From positions 184,760 to 248,759 of the forward strand of contig JAHFTQ010000002.1 of NCBI GenBank assembly GCA_023265455.1: a stretch of DNA of 64,000 nt, written 5' to 3'. Position numbers and translations under genes: made by a program. Positions 19,001 to 30,600 of the stretch are shown in pieces (position 1 is the first letter of the stretch; each line of letters opens with the position of its first letter). The notes beneath the pieces were generated by a model, which made no database searches, was not told where the DNA came from, and was given only the letters and a program-made list of their open reading frames with translations. This DNA is from Parachlamydiales bacterium. GTDB lineage: Bacteria; Chlamydiota; Chlamydiia; Chlamydiales; Rhabdochlamydiaceae.

Positions 19001-19864
19001 GTGACAAAACAACCTGTAGACAAACTGCTCATCGGTGCCCACACCTCCGCGCAAGGAGGTCCGCACAACGCTCTTTTAGAAGGTCAAGAGATCGGAGCAA
19101 CGACCATCCAGATGTTCACCGCCAATCAAAAAACCTGGCATGCCAAAGAAATTTCCGAAGAAGCTGTCGCGCTTTGGGAAGAGGCCCAGCACACTACTGG
19201 CATTAAAACAGTGATGAGCCATGACAGCTACCTGATTAACCTGGGATGTCCTCATGCAGACAATCTTAAAAAAAGCCGCCAGGCTTTTCAGAAAGAGCTT
19301 GAGCGGTGTCATCTCCTCAAGCTCGCTTTTTTAAACTTCCATCCCGGCGCTGCTCTCGATGGCTCGGAAGAAGAGTGCCTGGCCACTATTGTTGAGAGCC
19401 TTCTAGAGATAGAAAAGCTCGCTTCCGAGGGTCCGACTCGTCTTCTCATTGAGTCGACAGCTGGACAAGGCTCTTCCGTCGGAGACCAGTTCGAACACCT
19501 CGGCTATCTTGTAGATGCACTCCACAAAAAAATCCCCATTGGCGTTTGTCTCGACACATGCCATCTCTATGCCGCTGGATATGACATCTCATCGATGGAA
19601 GGATGGAAAGCTGTTCTGAAAGAGTTTGATAAAATCGTCGGGCTCAAACACCTCTATGCTTTGCATGTCAACGATTCCATGAAGCCTCTGGGCTCTCACG
19701 TCGATCGTCACGCCCCCTTGGGGCAAGGAGAGATCGGGATTGACTGCTTCAAAGCGATGATGCAGCATCCCGATCTTCGAGACCTTCCTAAATACCTCGA
19801 GACCCCTGAGGGGCCTCCTCTTTGGAAAAAAGAAATCGCTATGCTAAGAGAGTTTGCCAAATGA
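19001..19864 (+). CDS. nfo: endonuclease IV
   Basis: [38 protein letters not shown] motifs; GTG start. Confidence 0.93.
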   Translation: MTKQPVDKLLIGAHTSAQGGPHNALLEGQEIGATTIQMFTANQKTWHAKEISEEAVALWEEAQHTTGIKTVMSHDSYLINLGCPHADNLKKSRQAFQKELERCHLLKLAFLNFHPGAALDGSEEECLATIVESLLEIEKLASEGPTRLLIESTAGQGSSVGDQFEHLGYLVDALHKKIPIGVCLDTCHLYAAGYDISSMEGWKAVLKEFDKIVGLKHLYALHVNDSMKPLGSHVDRHAPLGQGEIGIDCFKAMMQHPDLRDLPKYLETPEGPPLWKKEIAMLREFAK

Positions 19865-21237
19865 AACGTCTAAAAATTCAAGAGATCAACGCCGGTCACC
19901 TCGGCAAGCCTTTGAAAATCTGTGGATGGGTCCGCACGGTCCGTGATCAGAAAAATTTTGCGTTCGTTGAAGTCAACGATGGCTCTACGCTCGGAGGGAT
20001 TCAAGTGGTGATGGAAACTATCCTGGCTGGCTATGGAGATCTCTCAACAGGAGCTTCCGTGACTGTGAGCGGAACCCTTGTCGAAAGTCCCGGCGCTAAG
20101 CAAAAATGGGAACTGAAAGCCTCTTCTTTAGAGGTTTTGGGTCTTTGCCCTGTTGAAGATTACCCTCTTCAAAAGAAACGGCATTCGTTCGAGTTTCTTC
20201 GAACGATTGCTCATCTGCGCCCTCGCTCCAACACGCAAGGCGCTGTCGTGCGTGTACGAAATGCGCTGAGCTTTGCGACGCATGAATTTTTCCAAAAGCG
20301 GGGATTTCTCTATGTCCAAACCCCGATCATCACCGGCTCTGACTGCGAAGGAGGGGGACAACAATTTTCTGTCACAACGCTTCCATTAAACCGTCTTCCC
20401 AAGCTTGCTGATGGCGCCGTCGACTTCTCACAAGACTTTTTTGAGCGCCCGACTTACCTCACTGTCTCAGGACAACTGGATGGCGAAGCCCTGGCCTGCG
20501 CCCTCTCAGATATTTATACCTTTGGCCCCACTTTCCGTGCTGAAAACTCTAACACCTCACGTCACCTCGCTGAATTTTGGATGATCGAGCCTGAGATGGC
20601 ATTTGCCGATCTTCAAGACGACATGGAGTGTGCAGAAAGCTACCTTAAATCGATTCTCACCGCTCTTTTGGAAAGATGTCCTCAAGACCTTGAGTTTTTC
20701 GAAACATTTATTGAAAAAGGGCTCATTGCACGCCTGCAGCACGTGGTTGAAACACCGTTTGCCAGACTGTCCTACACAGAAGCTATTGACTTACTCAAAA
20801 AATCGGGGAAAACCTTTGAGTATCCTGTCGAATGGGGCGGCGATCTCCAGTCCGAACACGAGAGATATTTAGCCGAAGAGTATTGCAAGAAACCGGTGAT
20901 TCTCACCGACTACCCTGCCAAGATCAAAGCCTTCTACATGCGGCTTAACCCCGATGGGAAAACCGTTGCAGCGATGGACGTTCTCGTTCCTAAAATTGGT
21001 GAAATCATCGGAGGGAGCCAGAGGGAAGAGCGGCACGATCTTCTCAAACAAAAGATCATCGACTTTGGTCTTCCAGTCGCTGACTACGATTGGTACCTAC
21101 AGCTTCGCAGATATGGCTCGGTGCCCCATGCAGGGTTTGGAGCGGGATTTGAGAGGCTAGTGCAGTTTGCAACCGGCATGGAAAACATCCGTGACGTCAT
21201 TGCCTTCCCCCGCTATCCTGGTCATGCAGAGTTTTAA
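19861..21237 (+). CDS. asnS: asparaginyl-tRNA synthetase
   Basis: OB-fold [22 protein letters not shown]; class II motifs [21 protein letters not shown] and [30 protein letters not shown]. Start overlaps the nfo stop (ATGA). Confidence 0.95.
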   Translation: MKRLKIQEINAGHLGKPLKICGWVRTVRDQKNFAFVEVNDGSTLGGIQVVMETILAGYGDLSTGASVTVSGTLVESPGAKQKWELKASSLEVLGLCPVEDYPLQKKRHSFEFLRTIAHLRPRSNTQGAVVRVRNALSFATHEFFQKRGFLYVQTPIITGSDCEGGGQQFSVTTLPLNRLPKLADGAVDFSQDFFERPTYLTVSGQLDGEALACALSDIYTFGPTFRAENSNTSRHLAEFWMIEPEMAFADLQDDMECAESYLKSILTALLERCPQDLEFFETFIEKGLIARLQHVVETPFARLSYTEAIDLLKKSGKTFEYPVEWGGDLQSEHERYLAEEYCKKPVILTDYPAKIKAFYMRLNPDGKTVAAMDVLVPKIGEIIGGSQREERHDLLKQKIIDFGLPVADYDWYLQLRRYGSVPHAGFGAGFERLVQFATGMENIRDVIAFPRYPGHAEF

Positions 21238-21238
21238 A

Positions 21239-21404
21239 TACTTGAGTTTCCCAAATTTTTGGCTTGACAGAACTGTTCTCTATAGGCGACCGCAAGGCGC
21301 GGGCACGACGGATATAGCCAAGTGGCTATTTCCGAGTGCCCGCAACACAGCGGTCGCCATAGAGAACAGGAGATGTCGAGCTAAAAATTTGGGAAACTCA
21401 AGTA
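21239..21404. mobile_element. TA-flanked foldback (MITE-like) element, type A, copy 1
   Basis: TACTTGAGTTTCCCAAATTTTTGGCT...AGCTAAAAATTTGGGAAACTCAAGTA; long inverted arms, about 166 bp; same element at window end. Confidence 0.8.
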
Positions 21405-22465
21405 AATAAGCCTTGCTCCGGGCCTTTCATCATCAGATGTATCCAAACCTGATAAGCTTTCATAGCCGTGTCAAAATCTATTTTCTTATCAATGACCTCT
21501 TTTTGCACATGAACAGCGGGGCTGAATACTGGGTATTTGAACATTTGAAGTAGGCGGGGCATAAATAACACACTAGTCACATCTCCCTCTCGTAGACCCT
21601 CACAAATCCAGTCTACATGAAATACCACCTCCGCAAAAGAACTCCAGCGGCTGATCTGTCCCTTCGCGATAACTAAGGCAACTCCCTCACTGAGAGAAAA
21701 AGTAGGTGAAAGGGGTAGGAACTTAGGGCAAATCCTTAAAAACCAGTTATCAATAGCTAGAGAGCGCTGATAGAGAGATTCTCCCATCTTGACTAACCGA
21801 GCATTCCCATACATTTTGAATTGAGAAACCAAGGCGGGAACAACTGTATTCCCCAACCACGTTTTGATGGGAGGAAGCACAACCCATCCGATTAAAATAG
21901 CTGCCGCCAAACTTGCCCCAACAATCACGTTTTTTTGTAGTTCCGACCATCTCACAAATAGGCTTTGAACTTTGAAGACTACCCGCTCTTGTTGGCACTC
22001 AAAACGATCGAGATGGACACGAAAGCGGTCTAATTGGACAAAAAACTCATTTTGTTCAGCTTCAGTGCATTTTGTAATGACCTTCTCAAAAATATGGTTA
22101 CAAAACTGTTCTTGAGAAGCCCTGTGCTCTTGGAGTGGAATTTTCCATTCCTTAAATTTAGCTTCGATAATCTTATCTAAAAGGGCCTGGTGGGTATCAT
22201 TTTCAGGAGGATTTAACCAAGAAGTGATCTTGAAGAGATCAGACAATTTAGAAATTTTTGTACAAATATCATAAATATCGGAATCAAGCTTTGAAACATC
22301 GTCAGCAGTAGCAAATTCCTTGGCTTTAAATTCGTTTACAATGGTTGTCAGTTCAGTTGTTATTTGATCGTTCGCCTCATTTGTATTTTCAGAGGGAGCC
22401 CCATCAAACTTGTTAACAATTGTCGAGACAAAGGTTTGAGCATATACAGGACTAATGGCACCCAT
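21398..22465 (-). CDS. hypothetical protein with TM segment and helical N-terminus
   Basis: NVIVGASLAAAILIGWVVLPPI hydrophobic segment; stop codon lies inside the foldback element. Confidence 0.6.
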   Translation of the reverse strand: MGAISPVYAQTFVSTIVNKFDGAPSENTNEANDQITTELTTIVNEFKAKEFATADDVSKLDSDIYDICTKISKLSDLFKITSWLNPPENDTHQALLDKIIEAKFKEWKIPLQEHRASQEQFCNHIFEKVITKCTEAEQNEFFVQLDRFRVHLDRFECQQERVVFKVQSLFVRWSELQKNVIVGASLAAAILIGWVVLPPIKTWLGNTVVPALVSQFKMYGNARLVKMGESLYQRSLAIDNWFLRICPKFLPLSPTFSLSEGVALVIAKGQISRWSSFAEVVFHVDWICEGLREGDVTSVLFMPRLLQMFKYPVFSPAVHVQKEVIDKKIDFDTAMKAYQVWIHLMMKGPEQGLFT

Positions 22466-22520
22466 CGAATTCTCACTTTTTAGGGGACAGTCTAACCTAT
22501 CCCCTAATTAGTTTAAATCT

Positions 22521-23531
22521 TTATCCACTAAGAGGGGTATTCAATTTCCCTGCTTTCATTAGTTGTATAAACTCCGGTGTTTTTTGCACATGATCTCCAG
22601 AAAAAGTATCAATAAAAATCCCATCACCGTTAAATGGAGAAGTGCCGCCACCCAAACCTGATCTTGGATCTGGAGGGTTGCCTTTCAGATTTGTGAGAAG
22701 AAGGACATTGTCCGGAGGAAAATCCAATCCTTTATTGAACGAAAGATTAATCCCTTCAAGCTTTTGAACCCAAGGTTGCGCTATCATGTACTCTAAATCT
22801 TTTTTCGTTAAATTTGTTTCTCTAAGCTCAAGAACCCTGAGGCTAGGAAATCCCTCGGGGGTGACCCATTCCTTCAAATAACGACCGGTGAATTGCTTAT
22901 TATACCCAATATCTAGCCAGACAAGATGGGGACATCTTTTTCCAATAACCTCTAATAATTTTTTGGCTGAGATGTCAGGATTCATGCAAAGAAATAACCG
23001 TTCAATCCCTTCAAGATCGCCATCATCTGCCATTTTCTGAAGTTGCTGACCTGTTAATTGCTTGCCAGTAAGGTCCAACGTTTTAAGGCGGGTTTTTACC
23101 CGCCATGCATTAATGCTTTCTACAGTCGGGCGAAACTCAGCATTGCGCTTTTCAAAATGATGATTCATCACTTTTGATCCAATCACGAATCCGATGACCG
23201 CTGAAGCCATGAACGCAACTACGGTGATGTGCACACCGCAAGCTAGCACAACAAGATGCACGCCCACCAAAGCAGGGATTAACACTCTGGCGTTTAAAAT
23301 CGCACGACGATGCTTTTCCAGATTGGGAAACCGACGATCGATAACCGTGGCAACCAACCCACCACCAACAAAACTCAAGATACACACAACTGGGCAAAAT
23401 TCAATATTCGCCCCCTGTCCTGTCGTCAGCAGGTGGAATACTCGGTTTTTCCATTTACCGAGTACGATTGAAAAATATGTTCCTTGCCCCTGAGAAGGAG
23501 GAGCTTGAAGAGTCAGAGCTTGTGTTGACAT
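22521..23531 (-). CDS. leucine-rich-repeat protein with N-terminal TM segments
   Basis: LKTLDLTGKQLTGQQL, LVWLDIGYNKQFTGRYL, LRVLELRETNLTKKDL, LEGINLSFNKGLD repeats after hydrophobic segments. Confidence 0.65.
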   Translation of the reverse strand: MSTQALTLQAPPSQGQGTYFSIVLGKWKNRVFHLLTTGQGANIEFCPVVCILSFVGGGLVATVIDRRFPNLEKHRRAILNARVLIPALVGVHLVVLACGVHITVVAFMASAVIGFVIGSKVMNHHFEKRNAEFRPTVESINAWRVKTRLKTLDLTGKQLTGQQLQKMADDGDLEGIERLFLCMNPDISAKKLLEVIGKRCPHLVWLDIGYNKQFTGRYLKEWVTPEGFPSLRVLELRETNLTKKDLEYMIAQPWVQKLEGINLSFNKGLDFPPDNVLLLTNLKGNPPDPRSGLGGGTSPFNGDGIFIDTFSGDHVQKTPEFIQLMKAGKLNTPLSG

Positions 23532-23550
23532 AATGTTCCTATAAGTTTGA

Positions 23551-26500
23551 TTAATAATGAGTTTCTTGAATAGTTTTTTGGTACACTTCCTGTTGAGTAT
23601 GAGGACTCAGAGGTCTGCAAGATTCGAAATGATTCCAATTCTTGTGGTTTAAAAAAATGGGGCTATTGACGCCTTGTGGATTATAGATCTTGGGGATCGC
23701 TCCAGCAGAGATCAAAACAATGGGTCTTTGTAAAAAAAGCGAAAGCGCCTGGATCTCCAGCTCTGTTGCCCAGACCTGGGGTTTTGCAATACACTCCAAG
23801 TAGGTGTCCCAATTTGTAAACGAGAGGACATCACCCCCTTCGGCGATCTCTAAAGAGCTCCCATATTCAGGTTTGAATTTGTAATCTTCAGAATGAGCAC
23901 TCATGAAAACGACTAATTCTTTGCGAAGCGTATCTGCCGTTTTTGCGGTCAAGTCACTCGCTTGCGCAATGATATTATCGAAAAGACAATCCCCGAGTTT
24001 CTGTGTAAAGTCGCAGACTTCCAGATGGTGATCTTTCAGCCAACTTTCATGCCTTGTAAAAAGAGCAGCCAAAGGAGAAACTGTGTCCGCCTTGATGAGT
24101 TTCAGGTAGATTTTTTCCTGCAAGGCCCATTTCACAGTGCTACAAAGCACATTGATCCGGTAAAGCTCTTTGTTATCTCCCCCAGAATTGAGCTGTAACT
24201 GATGATAGAGGTGTTTGAGTTGATCGGTTTTTTTAGGGAGGAGATGATAGACCTGGCTGACATAGGCATGCAGTTGCGGCTTCAGCGGCCACTGTTTTCC
24301 AAGATCAAATTCAATATCATCGGGGACTTGAACCAACTCCCATTCCTTTTGAGCGCCACCAAAATCCACTATTTCTGTCTTGAGAAGATCTGCTTCCCCT
24401 AGATACTCGACCACCTGGCTTTGGACTTTTAGGATGTCACTTAGGCAAGCTTTCAATAGTGAAACATACTGTGCAAATCCTTCCCTAGCTTTAGGCTGGT
24501 CCGAGTGTAGGATCTGTTTTAATACTTTTTTGCAAGTTCCCAGCACAGGTGAGAGAATCATTTGCAAATCCAAGGTCGATAGCTCAAAATTCTTATCTGG
24601 ATACTCTTGGAAAAACAAGCTGACAAGGTCTGCAAAAATGGCCTCCTTGAGTACATAATTTGCAACCGTATAGCAGCCTGTTTGAGGGGGCAAGTCTTGA
24701 ATAAGGTTTTGATAAAAAGTAAACGCTTCTAGGATTCCCAATGACGAGGCATCAATCACCTTCTTCTCATGACCAGCTAATAGGGGGTGATTTTTAGCCA
24801 CGTCTTTATTGGTTGAAAAATTTTTTAGAAACTTAAAATAATCTGTATTTTCAAGCCAATACGTTCCAGAATCCACGTGTAACCCGATGAATCGTTTTGC
24901 CTTAGAATACTCTTGCATCGCTTGGGAGGGTTGGTTTTCGGGCCTTCTTCCTCCTTGGTGGATTAAAATATGAACTCGACCATCCGTGGTTTTCAGACAA
25001 GTTATTGGATTATAGCCTGTCGCAGTGTAACGCTCTTCTGAGCCTAGAAGCTCCCCTTTAGGATTACAAACGTGCCAGGTTTCTGGATAGTGTGCGAATA
25101 GAGTCTCCATGACCGCTGTCCTTAGATTTTTCGAGGGATCGTAACCGACCACTCGACCTCTAAACCCTGTTAATTGGGCTTGCAAGTCTGAAACGAAGGG
25201 GGCTGGCGCAAGAATCGTGGATTTTTCTGAGAGACGAATAGAGCCAAAAACCATCGTATCATAGGGAGCTACAGCGAAAGGTTTATGGGGATGTGATTTT
25301 TCAAAAGCCGCTAATGGTTCCAGAAAAGCAATTTTAGCTTTTTCCCAGGGATTTAAAAGAGCGCCACTATTGGGTTGTACAAGTTGATTCCAAGCCCAAT
25401 GCATTTGTGGCCTTTGTTCAAATTCTCCTGAAAACTCTCGTTTTTCGAGCTCCAAATATTGACCGATCGTGCCGTCAGAGGCCACTTGGTTCTTAAGAAG
25501 AAACCGTACGATGTGACTGGAATCACCGACTTGGCTCCAATCATAATTTTCTGCATGCTTGTCAATGGCATCTTGACTAACGGCGTGCACCAAAACCACA
25601 TGCGAGATCAGCTCGTTCATATCGCAATCGACATAGGAAATCGGCGCTCCCTGGAAGATCTCGTCTAAAATTCCCCATTGAATACCTTCCAGCGAAATGT
25701 TTTGTTTCCCGCTCAGTGCAGTTTGTTCTCTAACAATGTCCCTTTGTAGTTCTGCAATGGTTAATCCTATTTGTTGGTGGGCGATGGCAGCCTCCAGTTC
25801 AGCGACAACCTGCTGAGAGTGCAAGACGCGCGCCTCTGCTGTTTTAGCATGCAACTTAAAGGGATTTTTTTGAACACGATGCCTTTGCTCGTGGGGATTG
25901 CGAACAGGAATCCATTCAACCTTTTCACCATTTAAGAGAGCTTCTCGAATGGTTGAGCTGGATTTCGTGATATGGTTTTTGATTTTTGCTTTAAACCCAC
26001 GACCGATAAACGATTTAATTTCTCGATCCACTTGTTGGGCTGAGTGCTCATAAGACTCTTGCATTTGACGAGCGATCTTCTCGGCTGCTTCTAATTGACG
26101 CACTGCCAGACTCGCAGCATTTTGAGTCTTGGCAATAGATTGCTCCATCTGACTCACTAGCTGCTGAGCCTCGGTAGTATCAACAGGTTGTTTTTGCAAA
26201 ATTTCTAAAGAGCTTTTTTTGCTGGCCAGTTCGTTTTGAACTTGCTGGAGTTTGTCTTTGAGTTTTTGGACAATTTCAAGCTCTTGGAATTTCTGAACCT
26301 GCTCTACACTCTCAATAAGTCCACCAACTCCGCCGCCCACCATAGCCGCTTCAAGCACTTCATGGGAAAATTCTTCTCCTTCATACACATTCGTGGCGGC
26401 TTTACTGGTCGCTGCAGAGACGCCGCCTTTGAAGGTCTGAAAGGCAACCGCTTGGACTCCTTCGGAGGGTGGAGCAAACACATGGATCATTTCTCCGGTT

Positions 26501-27252
26501 AAAGTACTCGTCAATGCTCCAATGCCTCCCTGGCATGCTTTATTTAGAAGGGATGTCCCATTGACGTGGCCGCTTTCAATCATTTGAACGGATGCTGCGG
26601 AGGCGCTACTACTGATCACTCCTCCGGCAACTTGACCGATCACTCTTCCTACGATTCCTAATCCTTGACAGACTTGGGTAACAGCGCCTGTGACGCCGCC
26701 TGCAATTGCTCCTTGCAAAGTTTGTAATCCATACTCTTTCCAGCGAAAGTTTTCTTGGGTTTTTCGAAAAATATAATATCCGCCTGAAATTCCTGCGCTA
26801 ATGAGGATGGCACCAGGAATTTTGAGTTTGCGCGAAGTTGAAAAAAACACCCCTAACCCGAATTGAGCAGCGGATAACGCTAAGGCCTCCTCTCTTCCGC
26901 CTCCTTTTAACCCATAGTCACCTAAATGGAGGTAAAGCCGACCCTCATGGCTGATTACATGAACTTGGTGAGGAGTTGCATGGAAGAGCCTTTGTTGCAA
27001 AAATTGATGAAGCCACCCTTCTCGATCTTCTGAGCACATCAGCTGCTGTTCAAAATCAGAATCGAGATTTTCAATGACGATTTCAGTGACTTCATGAGAA
27101 ATTCCATGGGGATCTTTCAGGTGAATGGTCGGATAGCCCGCTTGGCAATCTAGCTGAAGATGAATGTCCCACTTCTGATGATTTTTTAAAATCTCATCGA
27201 TCGGTTGAAAACAATTGAGTGATTTTTTGATGGAGTCTGTGCTTGATGTCAT
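23551..27252 (-). CDS. large multidomain protein with C-terminal OTU-like cysteine protease domain
   Basis: FTQKLGDCLFDNII (Cys loop) and NWNHFESCRPL (His loop) flanking WATELEIQALSLFLQRPIVLIS; Gly/Ala-rich N-terminal region and coiled coil. Start ATG 27252 assumed; the ORF extends to 27315. Confidence 0.65.
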   Translation of the reverse strand: MTSSTDSIKKSLNCFQPIDEILKNHQKWDIHLQLDCQAGYPTIHLKDPHGISHEVTEIVIENLDSDFEQQLMCSEDREGWLHQFLQQRLFHATPHQVHVISHEGRLYLHLGDYGLKGGGREEALALSAAQFGLGVFFSTSRKLKIPGAILISAGISGGYYIFRKTQENFRWKEYGLQTLQGAIAGGVTGAVTQVCQGLGIVGRVIGQVAGGVISSSASAASVQMIESGHVNGTSLLNKACQGGIGALTSTLTGEMIHVFAPPSEGVQAVAFQTFKGGVSAATSKAATNVYEGEEFSHEVLEAAMVGGGVGGLIESVEQVQKFQELEIVQKLKDKLQQVQNELASKKSSLEILQKQPVDTTEAQQLVSQMEQSIAKTQNAASLAVRQLEAAEKIARQMQESYEHSAQQVDREIKSFIGRGFKAKIKNHITKSSSTIREALLNGEKVEWIPVRNPHEQRHRVQKNPFKLHAKTAEARVLHSQQVVAELEAAIAHQQIGLTIAELQRDIVREQTALSGKQNISLEGIQWGILDEIFQGAPISYVDCDMNELISHVVLVHAVSQDAIDKHAENYDWSQVGDSSHIVRFLLKNQVASDGTIGQYLELEKREFSGEFEQRPQMHWAWNQLVQPNSGALLNPWEKAKIAFLEPLAAFEKSHPHKPFAVAPYDTMVFGSIRLSEKSTILAPAPFVSDLQAQLTGFRGRVVGYDPSKNLRTAVMETLFAHYPETWHVCNPKGELLGSEERYTATGYNPITCLKTTDGRVHILIHQGGRRPENQPSQAMQEYSKAKRFIGLHVDSGTYWLENTDYFKFLKNFSTNKDVAKNHPLLAGHEKKVIDASSLGILEAFTFYQNLIQDLPPQTGCYTVANYVLKEAIFADLVSLFFQEYPDKNFELSTLDLQMILSPVLGTCKKVLKQILHSDQPKAREGFAQYVSLLKACLSDILKVQSQVVEYLGEADLLKTEIVDFGGAQKEWELVQVPDDIEFDLGKQWPLKPQLHAYVSQVYHLLPKKTDQLKHLYHQLQLNSGGDNKELYRINVLCSTVKWALQEKIYLKLIKADTVSPLAALFTRHESWLKDHHLEVCDFTQKLGDCLFDNIIAQASDLTAKTADTLRKELVVFMSAHSEDYKFKPEYGSSLEIAEGGDVLSFTNWDTYLECIAKPQVWATELEIQALSLFLQRPIVLISAGAIPKIYNPQGVNSPIFLNHKNWNHFESCRPLSPHTQQEVYQKTIQETHY

Positions 27253-27438
27253 GACTTGTCCTTGTATAGGATGTTGTGTGCACCAAGACTTCGTCGACAA
27301 GAAACGATATCCCATCGATCAAAACGACCTGGCCACCAGTATATCTTAACTGTTTTAGGGATGCTTTGTCAACAACTTTTTTCCTAAAAATTTTTTTTCA
27401 GACTGTTTTTTTGATGGCGATTTCCATTTTAAAAAGGC

Positions 27439-27601
27439 ATACCGAACTCTATTGAATAGTAAAGATTCTGCTTGATCTTTTGGCCTGGGAAGCGATGAAA
27501 GGGACCGAAGTAACTTTCTCAAGTTTACCTCGGTCCCTTTCATCGCTTCCCAGGCCAAAATCTCTTCGCATAAATCTTTACTATTCAATAGAGTTCGGTA
27601 T
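27439..27601. mobile_element. TA-flanked foldback (MITE-like) element, type B
   Basis: ATACCGAACTCTATTGAATAGTAAAGATT...AATCTTTACTATTCAATAGAGTTCGGTAT with inner stem TTTTGGCCTGGGAAGCGATGAAAGGGACCGA/TCGGTCCCTTTCATCGCTTCCCAGGCCAAAA. Confidence 0.8.
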
Positions 27602-27621
27602 AGAATGGCTCTTTTTTATCT

Positions 27622-30600
27622 ATGAGTAAGAAGTATTCCAGTCCGTCTCTTGAACAATTTCGGGATCAGTGGTCGCGAGAGCCCTCTTTATTGGTGGAAG
27701 GGTTGTGGGATGCACCAAAGGCGCTACTCGTCCGCCTGCTTCAAGAGAGCACCGGCAAAAATATTTTACTCCTCACAGCTGAGAGCCGGGCCAGTCAGTT
27801 GCTCGACGATGCCGCTTACTTCAACATCGTTGATAGCGTAGAGTTCCCTCCTTGGGAGACACTGCCCGGTGAAGAGATTTCACCGAGCCCTGACATTGTT
27901 GGAAAACGGCTTTCCATCTTAGAGGGTCTACTCAGAAAAAAAACTCCTTCTGTTGTTGTCTGCCCTTTGCAGGCTGCTCTTCAAAAAGTGCCCTCTCCTA
28001 GTCACTTGGCCCCCTTATGCAAAACACTTCAACAAGGAGATGAAATCCCCTTTTCCTCTCTGCCTAATTGGCTTTCCAACTTGGGATACCGACGCTCTTC
28101 TGTTGTTGCGGACAAAGGGGAATTCGCTCTCCGCGGGGGTATTCTCGATATTTATCCCGTCGGGATGGCAGATCCTTACAGAATTGAATTTTTCGGAGAT
28201 ACCATTGATAACATTCGCACGTTTGACCCCATCGGGCAAAAGTCAACTGGAAAAGCCACCTCGCTCTTCATCTCCCCTACACATGAGGATACGCTTTTAA
28301 AATCGCCAGCCTCGATATTAGATTATTTGGGTCCTTCCACAATCGTGATCTTCGATGACTTGCTCGCTCTTGAAGACCGGAATGTCGCCTTCCAGGCGCT
28401 GCCAGGCTCCGCTTCAAAACTCTTCATGACATTTGAAGAGTTTCTTCAGCAAGCTAAGCCTTTGCAAAAACTCTATTGGACCGCAGAGCCCCTGGAAGAG
28501 CTTTCGGAAGTTCGAGTCGGAAAAAAAGTCGGCCGCGCCTACTACTCCGGAAAAGAGCCGCTCCAGTCGCTATCATTCGAGTTTTTTCAAAAAAAACTTG
28601 AAGCTAAACGGTGGAACCACCCTTTTGTTCCTGTTCAAGGCTACCTACCCATGTTAGATCGGTCTCCTCACCTGGAGATCCATTTCATCTGCGGAGGAGA
28701 AGCCGAAGAAAAGTCACTGCGGGAAAAAATCACAGTTCCTCCTCAAAGTCAAATCGAGCGCGGGTATCTCTCCAACGGATTTGCCTTATCTGACTCTAAC
28801 GCTCTTTGGATCCCGATGACGGAACTTACCCACCGTCAAAAAGTCCGTCGAGAAAAGTGGCGAAACACCTATCACACACCGCCTTCTGATTTTCATGAAC
28901 TGGTACCGGGCGACTTAATCGTTCATTTCCATCAGGGGATCGGCAAATACTTAGGTCTTGAGAAAAAACCTAATCACCTCGGCATGGAAACAGAGTTTTT
29001 GGTTTTAGAATATGCTGAAAATAGCAAACTGTATGTTCCCGCCTCCCAAGCTTATCTTGTCAGCCGCTATATCGGCACAAGCGAAGAAGTCCCTACACTT
29101 CATACGCTAGGCTCCAAGCATTGGCAGCGGGTCAAGACGCATGCTCAAAAAGCGATTGTGGGTTATGCGCAAGATTTACTGAGAATTAGCGCTGAGCGAA
29201 CAGCCCGAGGAGGGATTTGTTTCCCTTCTGATACAGATGAAATGCAAGCGTTTGAAGAAGAGTTTCCTTATGCAGAGACCGACGACCAGCTTCGCGCTAT
29301 TTCAGAGATCAAAAAAGACATGGCTTCACAAAAAGCGATGGACCGGTTGCTCTGCGGTGATGTCGGCTATGGAAAAACTGAAGTCGCTCTTAGAGCTGCT
29401 TTTAAAGCCGCAGCTGAAGGAAAAAAGCAAGTCGCGGTTCTTGTGCCCACGACAGTGCTCGCTTTACAACACTTTGAAACCTTCACCGAGCGGATGGCCA
29501 ACCATCCCCTCATCATTAAAGTCGTCTCCCGTTTTCAAACTGTCAAAGAGGTGAAAGAGACACTGAAAGCTGCAGCTGATGGAAAAGTCGACATCTTGAT
29601 CGGAACCCATCGGCTTCTCAGCAAAGATGTGATCTTCAAAGACCTCGGCCTCATTATCATCGATGAAGAGCAACGGTTTGGTGTGCGCTCAAAAGAGCAT
29701 CTCAAAGCCCTTAAAGCCGGTGTGGATTGTCTGACTCTGACAGCAACCCCTATCCCTCGCACGCTTTACCTCTCGCTCGTCGGCGCCCGGGAGATCTCCA
29801 TCATCAATACGCCTCCTCAAGATCGGCTTCCTATCAAGACGATCCTCTCCGACAAAGATGCAGAAGTGATCAAAAACGCCCTCCTGAGAGAACTATCGCG
29901 CGACGGACAGGTCTATTTTATTCATAACCGCGTCGAATCGATTCATCTCGTCTCCGATGAATTAAAACGGCTTCTGCCTCAAGCCCGCATTGTCACAGGA
30001 CACGGCCAGATGTCTTCTGAGGAACTTGATACCGTCTTTCATGCGTTTAAAAAAGGGGATGCCGACATTTTGGTCGCCACCACCATTGTCGAAAATGGCA
30101 TCGATATCCCTAATGCGAATACCATTCTCATCGATCGGGCCGATCAATTTGGGCTTTCAGATCTCTATCAGCTCCGTGGCAGGGTCGGAAGATGGAACCG
30201 CCCTGCCTATGCCTATTTTTTAGTGCCGCGTCTTCGCGAGCTCCCCGAGCTGTCCCATAAGCGGCTCAATGCTCTCCTTGAATCGCAAGGGTATGGCGGA
30301 GGTATGAAGATCGCGCTGCGCGATCTAGAGCTGCGCGGCGCTGGCGACATCTTGGGTGTGCAGCAATCGGGACACATCTCCTCAATCGGATTTCATCTGT
30401 ATTGTAAACTGCTCAAGCGTGCCGTTGAAGCCCTCAAAAACAAACTCGAGCCGACCTTTTTCGAAACGAAAATGGAATTTCCCTACGACGCCCGTCTCTC
30501 TGAAGATTACATTCCTGAAAGTTCTCTCCGCTACGAGATCTACTACCGCCTAGGAGAAACCACCACTTTGGAAGAGGTCGATGCCCTTTTTGACGAGCTC

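Noticed and set aside
27355-27588. 77-aa minus-strand ORF
   Set aside because: Most of it lies in the type B palindrome and it has no recognisable domain; likely an artefact of the inverted repeat.
27439-27601. Foldback elements as simple intrinsic terminators
   Set aside because: Length about 163 bp, TA flanks, nesting with target duplication and location upstream of start codons fit mobile foldback elements better, though terminator activity is possible.
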